DNA from: Pelagibius sp050043265
GTDB lineage: Bacteria > Pseudomonadota > Alphaproteobacteria > Kiloniellales > Kiloniellaceae
Direction of reading: 5' to 3'
NCBI GenBank assembly: GCA_050043265.1
Contig: JBHJIR010000068.1
Span: forward strand, 1 to 27,007
DNA: 27,007 nucleotides
This document shows, piece by piece, positions 8,560 to 18,839 of this stretch. The notes under the pieces were generated by a model, which saw only the letters and a list, made by a program, of their open reading frames with translations, did not search any database and had not been told where the DNA came from. How positions within the stretch are numbered: the stretch's first letter is position 1; each line of letters begins with the position of its first letter. The position numbers and the translations under genes were made by a program.

Positions 8560-9447
8560 ATGGACGTGCGCCAGATCGAGACCTACCAGGCCGTCATGAC
8601 CTACGGCACCACCTCCCGCGCGGCGGAGGCTCTGGGCGTTTCACAGCCTGCGGTCAGCAAAGCGATCATGGCCCTCGAGAGGTCGATCGGGTTCAAACTG
8701 TTCGACAGGGAAAAGGGCCGTATGTCGCCCTCGCCGGAGGGGCAGCTTTTCTTTCGGGAAGTGCAGGCTTCCCTGGCCGGCCTTGCCAATCTGCGCAGCG
8801 CGGCCGCCCGCATTCGCGACTATGGCTCCGGTGATATCCGTGTCGCTTGCCTGTCGGCTTTCAGCACGAACCTGGTGCCCGGTGCCATTGCCCGCTTCCA
8901 CCGCCGCAACCCAGAGATTGCGGTTTCACTCTACGTGAGAGGATCATCCGCCATCCGCGACATGGTGGCCGCCAACCAGATCGATATCGCCGTCGCCGCC
9001 GACGAGATCGATGCGACTGGCATCGAGGCCCTGCCCTTCGCCACCATCCGTGCCGCGCTTGCCGTCTATCCCGGCCATCCCCTGCAGGATAAGGAGGTGA
9101 TCGAGCCCGCGGACCTCGACCAGTTGCCGTTCGTCGCCCTGGCGCCGGAAGACACGACCCGCCGCGAGGCGGAAGCCATTTTCGCCGCCCATGGCACCTC
9201 TCCGCGCGTCGTCGTCGAAACCGCCTACTCCTCCACCATCTGCGCGCTGGTCCTAGCGGGCAACGGCTGCGGTATCGTCGATCCGCTGACAGCGATCGGC
9301 TATCAGGAAAGAGGCCTGATCCTCAAATCTCTGAAACCGGCGATTCATTTCCGGACGCTGCTGCTGTTTCCGCCGCAGAAGAAGTCGAAACTGGTCGAGC
9401 AGATGGCGGAAGCACTGCGATTGGAGCAGGAACAGGTACTCCGATGA
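8560..9447 (+). CDS. LysR family transcriptional regulator
   Basis: This is a 295-residue regulator. The N-terminal winged helix-turn-helix spans residues 1-60, with the recognition region SRAAEALGVSQPAVSKAI at about 19-36. A linker helix follows, then a LysR substrate domain from about residue 90. The family binds a small co-inducer and activates a divergent target. The target here is probably the MetC-like gene and the importer and peptidase genes behind it. ATG at 8560 has AGGA eight bases upstream. The ligand may be the imported amino acid or a sulfur metabolite (inference). Confidence 0.9.
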   Translation: MDVRQIETYQAVMTYGTTSRAAEALGVSQPAVSKAIMALERSIGFKLFDREKGRMSPSPEGQLFFREVQASLAGLANLRSAAARIRDYGSGDIRVACLSAFSTNLVPGAIARFHRRNPEIAVSLYVRGSSAIRDMVAANQIDIAVAADEIDATGIEALPFATIRAALAVYPGHPLQDKEVIEPADLDQLPFVALAPEDTTRREAEAIFAAHGTSPRVVVETAYSSTICALVLAGNGCGIVDPLTAIGYQERGLILKSLKPAIHFRTLLLFPPQKKSKLVEQMAEALRLEQEQVLR

Positions 9448-9568
9448 GAAGCAGGCCACGGATCTCAGCACAGAAATGCCAAAGAACGAGGGCAAGTATA
9501 GCCGACAAGCCACGCCACCCGATGCAGGCTGCTGCCGCCGACGTCAGGGTCAACGCGATGCCCGCGCG
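9448..9568. other. Gap holding no gene before the lysE remnant
   Basis: These 121 bases follow the LysR stop. The minus strand reads a short hydrophobic peptide stretch in this region, which could be leftover membrane-protein sequence, but I could not assign it. It sits at the right edge of the amino-acid cassette. Confidence 0.3.
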
Positions 9569-9699
9569 GCCCTCAGGCCCGGCAGCCTGGCCGACGCCGA
9601 GACGCGCATAGCCTTCGCGCTGGGCGCTTGCTCGACGGCTTCGTCGGCTGCGTCATGGCGGTGCTGGCCGCCAGCCTAGTGATCGGTCAGTTGAACTAA
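9569..9699 (+). pseudogene. Collapsed second copy of the lysE-like exporter gene
   Basis: Three blocks align in order with the intact gene at 2189-2815. 9569-9600 is identical to 2468-2499 (32 of 32). 9599-9627 matches 2627-2655 with one difference. 9625-9699 matches 2741-2815 with six differences and ends on the equivalent stop (TAA for TAG). Two internal segments are gone, 129 bp (in frame) and 88 bp (frameshift), with 2-3 bp of shared sequence at each junction; nothing upstream of the first block remains. Six of the seven base differences are silent in the lysE frame, counting the stop swap; the only replacement is the last residue (Ser to Asn). The copy therefore diverged as a working gene and was then deleted down. 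No product is expected. Confidence 0.9.
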
Positions 9700-9808
9700 G
9701 CGGGCGCGGAGCGGACAACGAGACCGAGTCTTCATGAGTGAGGGCCTTGTAGCGCCGAGGTTTCGCGCGGATAATTCTACGAACGCCTCGGCGCAACGGA
9801 TATTCCCG

Positions 9809-10408
9809 ATGAAATTAGCCCCACTTCTGTCAACGCTGACCCTGACAACCCTCCTCGCGACGGCGCCCTGTTATGCCATCGATATCCAAAATCTTCGGTC
9901 GGGCCTTCTGTGCGACATCGATGCGAAACTTCCGGTGGGCGATGTTTCAGTCAGCTGGATTTGCGTGGAAACAGAAACCATCTACGTCACCGGGCAAGGC
10001 CAATGCACCTACGACGGTCGCAAGAAGAAATGCACCTGGTATGGTTTCGAATTCGATTATTCGGATGCCGGCGAGGGGGATAAAATTACGTGCGTTTCCG
10101 GGTCTTCCCTTCCGGTCAACATAGGAACGCCAAGAGGAGTTGAGGAGAAAGACGTGACGGCTCACGAATGGTCTTTCACAGTGCCCCCCGGCAATGGCCA
10201 CTACTTCAATCCCCAGTATTCAGTCTCCAACGCCAGCCCAGATCAGCAAACAGTGAACGACACTGAAACGCTTTGTTCTGTCGACGGCAAAGAACTGTAT
10301 CGATTCCGCCGGACAATCATCTATCCAGCACTGCCCAAAGATGTGGTTAGAGAGACGCTGAAGCACCACTTGCGAAAAGCGGAGAGAAAACAGGACAAGG
10401 AACTCTAG
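9809..10408 (+). CDS. Secreted hypothetical protein, Cys-containing
   Basis: I do not recognise the family. From ATG 9809 the protein has 199 residues; a longer frame from 9734 would put 25 polar residues ahead of a clear signal peptide, so I reject that start. The signal peptide MKLAPLLSTLTLTTLLATAPCYA is followed by a mature domain with six Cys (in LLCD, WICV, GQC, KKKC, ITC and TLC contexts), which could form three disulfides in the periplasm. The tail is basic and helical. It is visibly AT-richer than its neighbours and less biased in codon use, and it lies just outside the lysE remnant, so horizontal transfer is possible. The ribosome site is weak. Confidence 0.6.
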   Translation: MKLAPLLSTLTLTTLLATAPCYAIDIQNLRSGLLCDIDAKLPVGDVSVSWICVETETIYVTGQGQCTYDGRKKKCTWYGFEFDYSDAGEGDKITCVSGSSLPVNIGTPRGVEEKDVTAHEWSFTVPPGNGHYFNPQYSVSNASPDQQTVNDTETLCSVDGKELYRFRRTIIYPALPKDVVRETLKHHLRKAERKQDKEL

Positions 10409-10429
10409 TCGATCTCCAACATAGTTTCA

Positions 10430-10448
10430 GCCGGCCAAACTGGCCGGC
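10430..10448 (+). terminator. Probable terminator of the secreted-protein gene
   Basis: An 8-bp perfect stem GCCGGCCA/TGGCCGGC with a three-base loop begins 22 bases after the stop codon. It is followed by GTCTTTGGG, a short T stretch only, so termination may be partial. Confidence 0.5.
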
Positions 10449-10506
10449 GTCTTTGGGTCAAAAGCGGCGCCCGCGTCTTCAAGTGAAACGCCTCAGAGAT
10501 CGCTGA

Positions 10507-11163
10507 TCACTCCGCCGCGTCGCTGCGCTTCTTGACCGGCCAGTCCGGGCGCTGGATGGCGAAGACCTCTTCGACCAGGCAGTAGTCCATGTAGCCGAGG
10601 CGGGCGATCGGCTTCAGCTTGGCCATGTCGACCAGGCCGTCGGTCAGCACCGACTCGTCGATGTGGATGCCGACCACCTCGCCGAACACCACGGCGTTGC
10701 GGGCGCCGGGCGTGTTGGACGGCAGGTCCACGGTCTGCAGGTAGGTGCATTCCATGTGGATCGGCGAGGCCTTCACCCGCGGCGGCTTCACCAGCGTGGA
10801 AGGCACCATCTCCAGCCCGACGGCCGCCGCCTCGTCGACCCCCGCCGGCGCCGGCGCCGATGTGAGGTTCATCTCGTCGCGCAGATCCCAGGTCGCCACG
10901 TTGCAGACGAACTCCCGGGTGCGCTCGACATTGGCCAGGCTGTCCTTGGCGCCGTCGGGCGGTCCGTCGGCCTTGCGCCCGCCCGGTGCGAACATGACCA
11001 TCGGCGGTTCGCCGGCAACGCCGTTGAAGAAACTGTAAGGCGCCAGATTCACGACGCCGGCCTCGTTCACCGTGGTGATCCAGCCGATCGGCCGCGGCAC
11101 GATGCAGGCCTTGAAGGGATTGTGCGGCAGGCCGTGGTCGCCCGTGCGGGTCTCGTAGAACAT
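10507..11163 (-). CDS. Flavin-reductase-like FMN-binding oxidoreductase
   Basis: The 218-residue protein belongs to the flavin reductase-like (DIM6/NTAB) split-barrel family. The N-terminal PRPIGWITTVNEAGVVNLAPYSFFNG segment (residues about 23-48) is the flavin-binding signature, and the NAVVFGEVVGIHID strand lies near 160. These small cytosolic flavoproteins bind FMN and reduce flavins or other acceptors with NAD(P)H. The physiological partner is unknown. A very strong ribosome site (GGGAGGAGG) precedes ATG 11163. It is downstream of clpB on the same strand but separated by a terminator-like hairpin, so it is probably its own unit. Confidence 0.85.
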   Translation of the reverse strand: MFYETRTGDHGLPHNPFKACIVPRPIGWITTVNEAGVVNLAPYSFFNGVAGEPPMVMFAPGGRKADGPPDGAKDSLANVERTREFVCNVATWDLRDEMNLTSAPAPAGVDEAAAVGLEMVPSTLVKPPRVKASPIHMECTYLQTVDLPSNTPGARNAVVFGEVVGIHIDESVLTDGLVDMAKLKPIARLGYMDYCLVEEVFAIQRPDWPVKKRSDAAE

Positions 11164-11218
11164 CGAAGCCTCCTCCCGGTCGCGCCGCCTTCAGGAAGGT
11201 CGGGCCACCCCTAGCCTA

Positions 11219-11245
11219 AAACAAATCGGGTTTAAACAAATCGGG
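11219..11245. repeat. 12-bp direct repeat
   Basis: AAACAAATCGGG occurs at 11219-11230 and again at 11234-11245, separated by TTT. It lies immediately downstream of the clpB hairpin. It may be replication slippage; no function is evident. Confidence 0.7.
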
Positions 11246-11273
11246 GCGCCTCCCCACTGCGGAAAGGCACCCC
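11243..11273 (-). terminator. clpB: Probable clpB terminator
   Basis: On the minus strand GGGGTGCC (11273-11266) pairs with GGCGCCCC (11250-11243) over eight bases including one G-U pair, with a 15-base loop, followed by GATTTGTTT. It starts 18 bases after the clpB stop codon. The T tract is short, so strength is uncertain. Confidence 0.5.
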
Positions 11274-11290
11274 GGTCTGCGGGCGGCGGC

Positions 11291-13882
<2,592 letters not shown>

Positions 13883-14012
13883 CTATATCCCCTATTCCCA
13901 CACCCTGGAGTCGGCATGCGGGAGATCTGGTTAATGCTACTCCAGCAAGCCCGCCCATCCCAGTGGCACGCGCCTGCAAAAGCCGGCCGGTTTGGCCCTA
14001 CTTTCAGTCTGG

Positions 14013-14041
14013 ATATGGGGCTGTGGCAGAATAGACACAAG
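14013..14041 (-). promoter_or_regulatory. clpB: RpoH (sigma-32) type promoter of clpB
   Basis: On the minus strand CTTG (14041-14038) is followed after 17 bases by CCCCATAT (14020-14013). This fits the heat-shock promoter pattern of CTTG and CCCCATnT. It lies in the gap between the histidine kinase and clpB and would give a leader of about 120 bases. The family role of clpB makes this assignment likely. Confidence 0.65.
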
Positions 14042-14090
14042 GGCCTGAAGGGGCAAAAAAAGCGGATTCCGATGCCGATTCGGCGGCTGT

Positions 14091-15506
14091 TCAGGCCTTA
14101 AGCAGGCGTTTGTTCCCGGCTTCGGCCTCCAGGCCGCCGCGGGCGCCGCCCAGCGTTTCAACCGGCAGCACCACGGTCACCGCCGTTCCCTCGCCCGGCC
14201 GGCTTTCGATATCGAGCCGCCCGCCGTGCTGCTCCGCCAGGGCCTTAGCCAGGGGCAGGCCGCGGCCGGTGCCCTCGTACTTGCGGGTGTGGCTGTTGTC
14301 GACCTGCTGGAAGGGCTGCACGGCGATGACGATGTCGGCCTCGCTCATGCCGATGCCGGTATCGGCGATCCGGAAGTAGGCCTCGCCGGTGGGAAGGCTT
14401 CCCAGGGTGACGGTGATCCTGCCGCCCGGAGGGGTGAATTTCAGGGCGTTGGACAGCAGATTGAGCACCCCCTGCTTCAGCTTCACCGAATCGGCCTGTA
14501 GCGGTGCCACCGGCACCGCCGGCGGGTCGAGGATGAGTTCGACGCCGGCCTCCAGAATCTTGGCCCGAACCAGGCGGCGGCAGGTGTCGAGCAGTTCCCA
14601 GAGGTCGACCGCCTCCAGGTGCAACTGCAGCTTACCCGCCTCCACCTTGGAGATATCCAGCACGTCGTTGATGACCGCCAGCAGGTGACGCCCGCTTTCG
14701 CTGATCGACTGGCAGTAGTCGCGGTATCGCGCATTGCCGAGCGGCCCGAAAACCTCCTGGCTCAACATTTCAGAAAAGCCGATAATCGCATTCAGCGGCG
14801 TGCGCAGCTCGTGGCTCATGGTGGCAAGAAAGGACGACTTGGTACGGTCGGCCGCCATCGCCTGGTCGCGCGCGCGCATCAGTTCCTGGGTGGTTTCCTC
14901 GACCAGCCGGTGCTGCCGCTTGAGTTCCTCGTAGGCGAAGCTGGTCTCCGTCGCGTGCGCCTCGACGGTTTGGAGCGAAGCCTGCAACTGGCCCAGGGTT
15001 TCGTCCAGCGCGCGCAGCGGCAATAGATGCATGGCGGCAAAAGCGCCACCGGCCAGCAGCAGGGCAAACAACCCGACCAACACCGTGCTCAGCACCAGCG
15101 GCCTCAGGGTCGCCGCCACCGTTACCGTTGCGATCGGTTTGCCGGCCACGACGACCGCGGCGCTTCGCTCAAGAACCGGTCCGTCGGGCTGCGGCGCATA
15201 ACGCACCACCTCGCGGCCGCCGGGAACGACGACCCTCTCGTGCAGGCTGGCGCCGAGCAACTGCGTCCCGGCGATGATCTCGCCCAGTCGCTCCTCCGCA
15301 TAGGACCAGGCCGGTCCGTGCAGGTAGGCATACTCGGCCAGGCGTTCGGCGCTCAGGTTGGCCTGATAGTCCAGAGAACTGCTTTGGTGGCTGAAGGAGA
15401 TCATGAAGTAGCCGAGCGGCAGGGAGACCGCCGTCGCCATGCTGACGACAAAGGTCAGGCGCCGCATCACGCGCCTGAGGTGGGCAATCTTCGCGACGTT
15501 CGGCAT
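14091..15506 (-). CDS. Membrane sensor histidine kinase
   Basis: In this 471-residue inner-membrane kinase, TM1 is at 18-38, a periplasmic sensor segment spans about 39-135, and TM2 is at 136-160. A coiled-coil linker follows at 165-220. The H-box FLATMSHELRTPLNAIIGFSE carries phospho-acceptor His232. The N-box has Asn353, the G1 box is DTGIGM at 382-387, and the G2 box is GTGRGLPLAK at 412-421, where Arg replaces the usual Leu. There is no receiver domain and no response-regulator gene nearby, so the partner is elsewhere. It starts 15 bases after the PstS-like gene, which suggests the binding protein supplies the periplasmic signal. The ligand is unknown. Confidence 0.9.
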   Translation of the reverse strand: MPNVAKIAHLRRVMRRLTFVVSMATAVSLPLGYFMISFSHQSSSLDYQANLSAERLAEYAYLHGPAWSYAEERLGEIIAGTQLLGASLHERVVVPGGREVVRYAPQPDGPVLERSAAVVVAGKPIATVTVAATLRPLVLSTVLVGLFALLLAGGAFAAMHLLPLRALDETLGQLQASLQTVEAHATETSFAYEELKRQHRLVEETTQELMRARDQAMAADRTKSSFLATMSHELRTPLNAIIGFSEMLSQEVFGPLGNARYRDYCQSISESGRHLLAVINDVLDISKVEAGKLQLHLEAVDLWELLDTCRRLVRAKILEAGVELILDPPAVPVAPLQADSVKLKQGVLNLLSNALKFTPPGGRITVTLGSLPTGEAYFRIADTGIGMSEADIVIAVQPFQQVDNSHTRKYEGTGRGLPLAKALAEQHGGRLDIESRPGEGTAVTVVLPVETLGGARGGLEAEAGNKRLLKA

Positions 15507-15521
15507 TGGCCCGCTGCCCGG

Positions 15522-16352
15522 CTAGAGCAACGGCAGGCTGCCGGACTCTTCGAGTATCCGGCGGCCGCGCTCTGAGGTGAGGAAGGCTATGAAGCGCGTC
15601 ATTGCCGCGCTGCCGTCGCTGCGACGCACAATGATCAGCTCCTTGTAGAAGGGATAGCGGCCGTTTTGCATGTTCTCTACGGTCGGCGCGACACCGTCGA
15701 GCGGAATGGTCGAGACGGCGGCGAACTCGCTGACGATCTGCGTCAGCGTCGCCGCGGTCAGGGAGCCCGCGATCGCGCCCGCCAAACGGATGTTATCCTG
15801 GTCGGTCTTGGCCACCGGCACCTCAGGCCGCTGGCGGGCCGCCGCCAGGGCGGCTGTCATGCCGGCGAAATACTGCTGCAGAACGGCGCTGTCGCTGTCG
15901 GATTCCGGCCGCAGGATGACGTAGACCGGCATGCCGTCGGGCCAGGTCGCCGCGGGATCGGCGAAGAGTGCGGCGAGGTCGCCCGAGGCGAGAGACGGCG
16001 GCTTTCGCCGGGAGCTGACGATGGCAAAGGGCGTGCGCAGCAGCGGCGTGGCTTCAAGATTCTGCGCGGCCTCCGCCGGGCGCAAGGGGCGCGCCGAGAC
16101 GGCAATGTCGACCGCCCCGTCGATCAGCGCGCGAATGCCGCCGCTGCTGCCCAGGCTCGGCAGGACCTCGACCGCGATCTCCGGCTGCTGACGGGCGAAG
16201 GTGGCGGCGAGATGGGTCATCAGCGCAATGGCCGCACCGGTACCGCCGATGCGCAGCGTTTGCTCCGCCGCGCGGCCAGGCTGCGAAGCCAAACCACCGG
16301 CCAGCAGAGCGATCAGCAGGAGGCTCGGCCGGAAAATGCGAAAACAGGACAT
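15522..16352 (-). CDS. PstS-like periplasmic substrate-binding protein
   Basis: From ATG 16352 the protein has 276 residues; a TTG nine bases further up is possible but less likely. A signal peptide of about 28 residues (LLLIALLAGG core, cut near GRAAEQ) leads into a PBP-like domain of the phosphate-binding type: IGGTGAA near the mature start, an ALIDGAVDIAVSARPLRPAE segment near residue 75, and a C-terminal TRFIAFLTSERGRRIL. PstS proteins normally feed an ABC importer, but no pstCAB genes are present. The only partner is the histidine kinase 15 bases downstream, so I infer a sensing role. Ligand specificity (phosphate or another oxyanion) is not determined. Confidence 0.8.
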   Translation of the reverse strand: MSCFRIFRPSLLLIALLAGGLASQPGRAAEQTLRIGGTGAAIALMTHLAATFARQQPEIAVEVLPSLGSSGGIRALIDGAVDIAVSARPLRPAEAAQNLEATPLLRTPFAIVSSRRKPPSLASGDLAALFADPAATWPDGMPVYVILRPESDSDSAVLQQYFAGMTAALAAARQRPEVPVAKTDQDNIRLAGAIAGSLTAATLTQIVSEFAAVSTIPLDGVAPTVENMQNGRYPFYKELIIVRRSDGSAAMTRFIAFLTSERGRRILEESGSLPLL

Positions 16353-16695
16353 GGTTCTCAATCAGCGGCGATAAATCTTCGGTCATCCTAATGACCCATC
16401 GTAATTCACATAGTCTTAACGATTAATTTCACCGCTTGAAATATCCGCCCCCAGGGCGCAATGACCGACCGGAAAGCCCTGCCCTTGTTGCAAACGGACA
16501 ATGGGTATTACTGTCCTGACCGATTTGTTAGGGTAGATAATTCCTAAGATGTTGTTCGCGGCGCTGCGCATAGCAGCCCATAAAGGGGGGCTGCCCCAAG
16601 AACTTCGCAAAATCCGCTGCACATAAGACGGCGAATTACCGAGAAGCAAATTCGCTTTATTTGCGAATTTCCAGAACCATAAAAGGGAGAGCGAT
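16353..16695. promoter_or_regulatory. Divergent control region of PstS-like/kinase unit and BCCT gene
   Basis: This 343-base gap has no gene. It is AT-rich near both ends, consistent with two outward promoters. It contains GGGG/CCCC hairpin-forming sequence near 16585-16600 and the inverted repeat listed at 16648-16670. I could not fix promoter hexamers with confidence. Confidence 0.45.
16648..16670. repeat. Perfect inverted repeat ahead of the BCCT gene
   Basis: AAATTCGC (16648-16655) and GCGAATTT (16663-16670) form an 8-bp perfect dyad around TTTATTT. A further GCGAATT occurs at 16631-16637. It ends 12 bases before the ribosome site of the transporter gene, so it could be an operator or a leader hairpin. 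Confidence 0.6.
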
Positions 16696-18315
16696 ATGAG
16701 CAATCCGGAAGCGACCGATTACGAAGTCGGTCAGGACAACATCCAACCTTTCGGACTGGATATTCACAATCCCGTCTTCGTCATCTCGGCGCTGTCGATC
16801 AGTGCCTTTGTCCTGCTGAGCCTGGCGTTCCAGAGCGAAGCGACGGCGTTCTTCGGCTGGCTCAGGCCCTTCCTGACGTCGAACTTCGACTGGTTCTTCC
16901 TGATGTCGGCCAACATCTTCGTGCTCTTCGGCTTCTTCCTGGTGGTAACGCCGCTGGGATCGGTTCGGCTGGGGGGCGCCGACGCGAAGCCCGAATATTC
17001 TTACGTCGGGTGGTTTGCCATGCTGTTCGCGGCGGGCATGGGCATCGGCCTGATGTTCTTCGGCGTGTCGGAACCGATGTCGCATTTTGCCTCCTCGATG
17101 GGCGGCACCACGATCGAGAACGGCGTGCGCACGGACTGGGCCCCTCTCGGCGCGGCAGGCGGCGACGTGGAGGCGGCGCGCAACCTGGGGATGGCGGCGA
17201 CCATCTTCCACTGGGCACTGCACCCCTGGGCGATCTACGCCGTGGTCGGGCTGTCCCTCGCCTTCTTCGCGTACAATTTCAATCTGCCGCTGACTTTGCG
17301 CTCGGCGTTCTATCCGATCTTCGGCGAGGCGGTATGGGGCTGGACCGGCCACATCATCGACACCCTGGCCGTCTTCGCGACACTGTTCGGGCTCGCCACC
17401 TCGCTAGGCTTCGGTACCGAGCAGGCCCTGGCCGGGCTCAACTTCCTGTTCGACACGCCGACCGGCAACGGGGCCCGGGTCGTCCTGATATCGGCGATCA
17501 CCGCCGCGGCGCTGATCTCGGTGCTGCGCGGCCTCGACGGTGGCGTGAAGGTGCTGTCGGAGATCAACATCGCGCTGGCCGCCCTGCTGATGGTCTTCAT
17601 CCTCGCCGTCGGGCCGACCGCGGCGATTTTCGACACCTTTATCTCCGGTGGCATCGCCTATGTGAAGGACGTGGTGCCGCTGTCCAATCCCTTCGGCCGC
17701 GCGGACACCAACTTCTCCCAGGGCTGGACGGCGTTCTACTGGGCGTGGTGGATTTCCTGGTCGCCCTTCGTCGGCATGTTCATCGCCCGGGTATCGCGTG
17801 GCCGCACAGTGCGCGAGTTCATCATCTGCGTGGTCTTCGTGCCGACCATCGTCAGTGTCTTCTGGATGGCCGTCTTCGGCGGCACCGCCATCGAGCAGGT
17901 GATCGCCGATCCGGACGCCGCGGTGAAGGGGGCGGCGCTGGAGTTGAAGCTGTTCGAAATGCTGAGGCACCTGCCGCTGGCCTGGTTGACCTCGCTCATC
18001 GGCATCGTCCTGGTGATCGTGTTCTTCGTCACCTCGTCGGATTCCGGCTCACTGGTGATCGACACCATCACCGCCGGCGGCAAGACCGACGCGCCGGTCG
18101 GTCAGCGTGTCTTCTGGGCTACCTTCGAGGGACTGGTGGCGGCGACCCTGCTGCTGGTCGGCGGCGCCGGCGCGCTGACCGCGTTGCAGGCCATGGCGGT
18201 CTCAACCGGCTTTCCCTTCACCATCGTACTGCTGGTGATGTGCGTCAGCCTGTTGATCGGCCTGAACCGGGCCCGCCGGGACCCCGCGCAAACCGGCCGA
18301 AGAAAGACGGCATAA
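16696..18315 (+). CDS. BCCT family betaine/choline/carnitine transporter
   Basis: This is a 539-residue inner-membrane transporter with about twelve hydrophobic segments. Family signatures are GMGIGLMFFGVSEP near residues 113-126 and the Trp-rich WAWWISWSPFVGMFIARVSRGRT stretch near 348-370. BCCT carriers take up quaternary ammonium compounds such as glycine betaine or choline with Na+ or H+, usually for osmoprotection or as nutrients. The GMGIG form is typical of sodium-coupled betaine-type members, which is suggestive only. ATG has GGGAGAG five bases upstream. It is a single-gene unit ended by the hairpin at 18364. No long regulatory C-terminal tail of the BetP kind is present. Confidence 0.93.
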   Translation: MSNPEATDYEVGQDNIQPFGLDIHNPVFVISALSISAFVLLSLAFQSEATAFFGWLRPFLTSNFDWFFLMSANIFVLFGFFLVVTPLGSVRLGGADAKPEYSYVGWFAMLFAAGMGIGLMFFGVSEPMSHFASSMGGTTIENGVRTDWAPLGAAGGDVEAARNLGMAATIFHWALHPWAIYAVVGLSLAFFAYNFNLPLTLRSAFYPIFGEAVWGWTGHIIDTLAVFATLFGLATSLGFGTEQALAGLNFLFDTPTGNGARVVLISAITAAALISVLRGLDGGVKVLSEINIALAALLMVFILAVGPTAAIFDTFISGGIAYVKDVVPLSNPFGRADTNFSQGWTAFYWAWWISWSPFVGMFIARVSRGRTVREFIICVVFVPTIVSVFWMAVFGGTAIEQVIADPDAAVKGAALELKLFEMLRHLPLAWLTSLIGIVLVIVFFVTSSDSGSLVIDTITAGGKTDAPVGQRVFWATFEGLVAATLLLVGGAGALTALQAMAVSTGFPFTIVLLVMCVSLLIGLNRARRDPAQTGRRKTA

Positions 18316-18363
18316 GACGGTTTAGGGCCGGGTGCCGTGCATCGGGTCCGATAACGATGTCTG

Positions 18364-18396
18364 GAGCCCCGCTGGTAACGGCGGGGCTCTTTTTTT
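18364..18396 (+). terminator. Rho-independent terminator of BCCT gene
   Basis: A nine-bp perfect stem GAGCCCCGC/GCGGGGCTC (18364-18372 with 18381-18389) with an eight-base loop is followed by seven T. It begins 48 bases after the BCCT stop and faces the convergent usp gene. There is no T tract on the opposite strand, so it works in one direction. Confidence 0.92.
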
Positions 18397-18425
18397 CGCC
18401 TGGGCCGGTTCCGCCTGAGTTGGGC

Positions 18426-18839
18426 TCAGCGCACCACGAAAACAGATATGTCGGTGTGCGAGGCCAGGTAACCGGCATTGGAGGAGAACAGGTGCTCGGC
18501 GAAGCCCGGCACGTGGGAAGCCATGACGATCAGGTCGGCGCCGATGTCGTGCGCCTCGCGGCCCAGCTTGTCGTCCAGGTCGATGGTCGGGTCCGGGCTG
18601 GTGATGGCGTGGGAGCCGATCGCGATGCCGTGCTTGGCGCCCTGCGCGGCGGCGTACTCCCCGAGCTTGGCCTCGAATTCCTTCGGATTGTGCGCGACCG
18701 AACTGGGCGCGGTCGAGGTGACCGCCACCATCTGCACCGGCGCCTTGTAGTGGGTCGACAGGTCGGCGGCCGTCGCCACGGCCTTATCCATCTTGTCCGT
18801 GTGGCGAAGGTCCACCGGGACCATGATCTTCTTATACAT
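18426..18839 (-). CDS. Universal stress protein (UspA family)
   Basis: The 137-residue single-domain Usp starts MYKKIMVPVDL and ends in the typical ISVFVVR strand. A central DLIVMASH turn lies near residue 108. The usual ATP-binding glycine motif (GxxG then GS) is altered to VPGFAEHLFSSNAGYLASH, so ATP binding is uncertain. Usp proteins are cytosolic dimers linked to stress survival, with poorly defined biochemistry. ATG 18839 has GGGAG at a normal distance. It lies convergent to the BCCT transporter gene and stands as a single-gene unit. Confidence 0.9.
   Translation of the reverse strand: MYKKIMVPVDLRHTDKMDKAVATAADLSTHYKAPVQMVAVTSTAPSSVAHNPKEFEAKLGEYAAAQGAKHGIAIGSHAITSPDPTIDLDDKLGREAHDIGADLIVMASHVPGFAEHLFSSNAGYLASHTDISVFVVR

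Noticed and set aside
9323..9553. Minus-strand hydrophobic frame next to the lysE remnant
   Set aside because: It overlaps the LysR 3' end and matches no family I can name; perhaps membrane-protein debris, but not supportable.
16353..16361. TTG start three codons ahead of the PstS-like ATG
   Set aside because: The ATG gives a normal signal peptide and no ribosome site favours the TTG.
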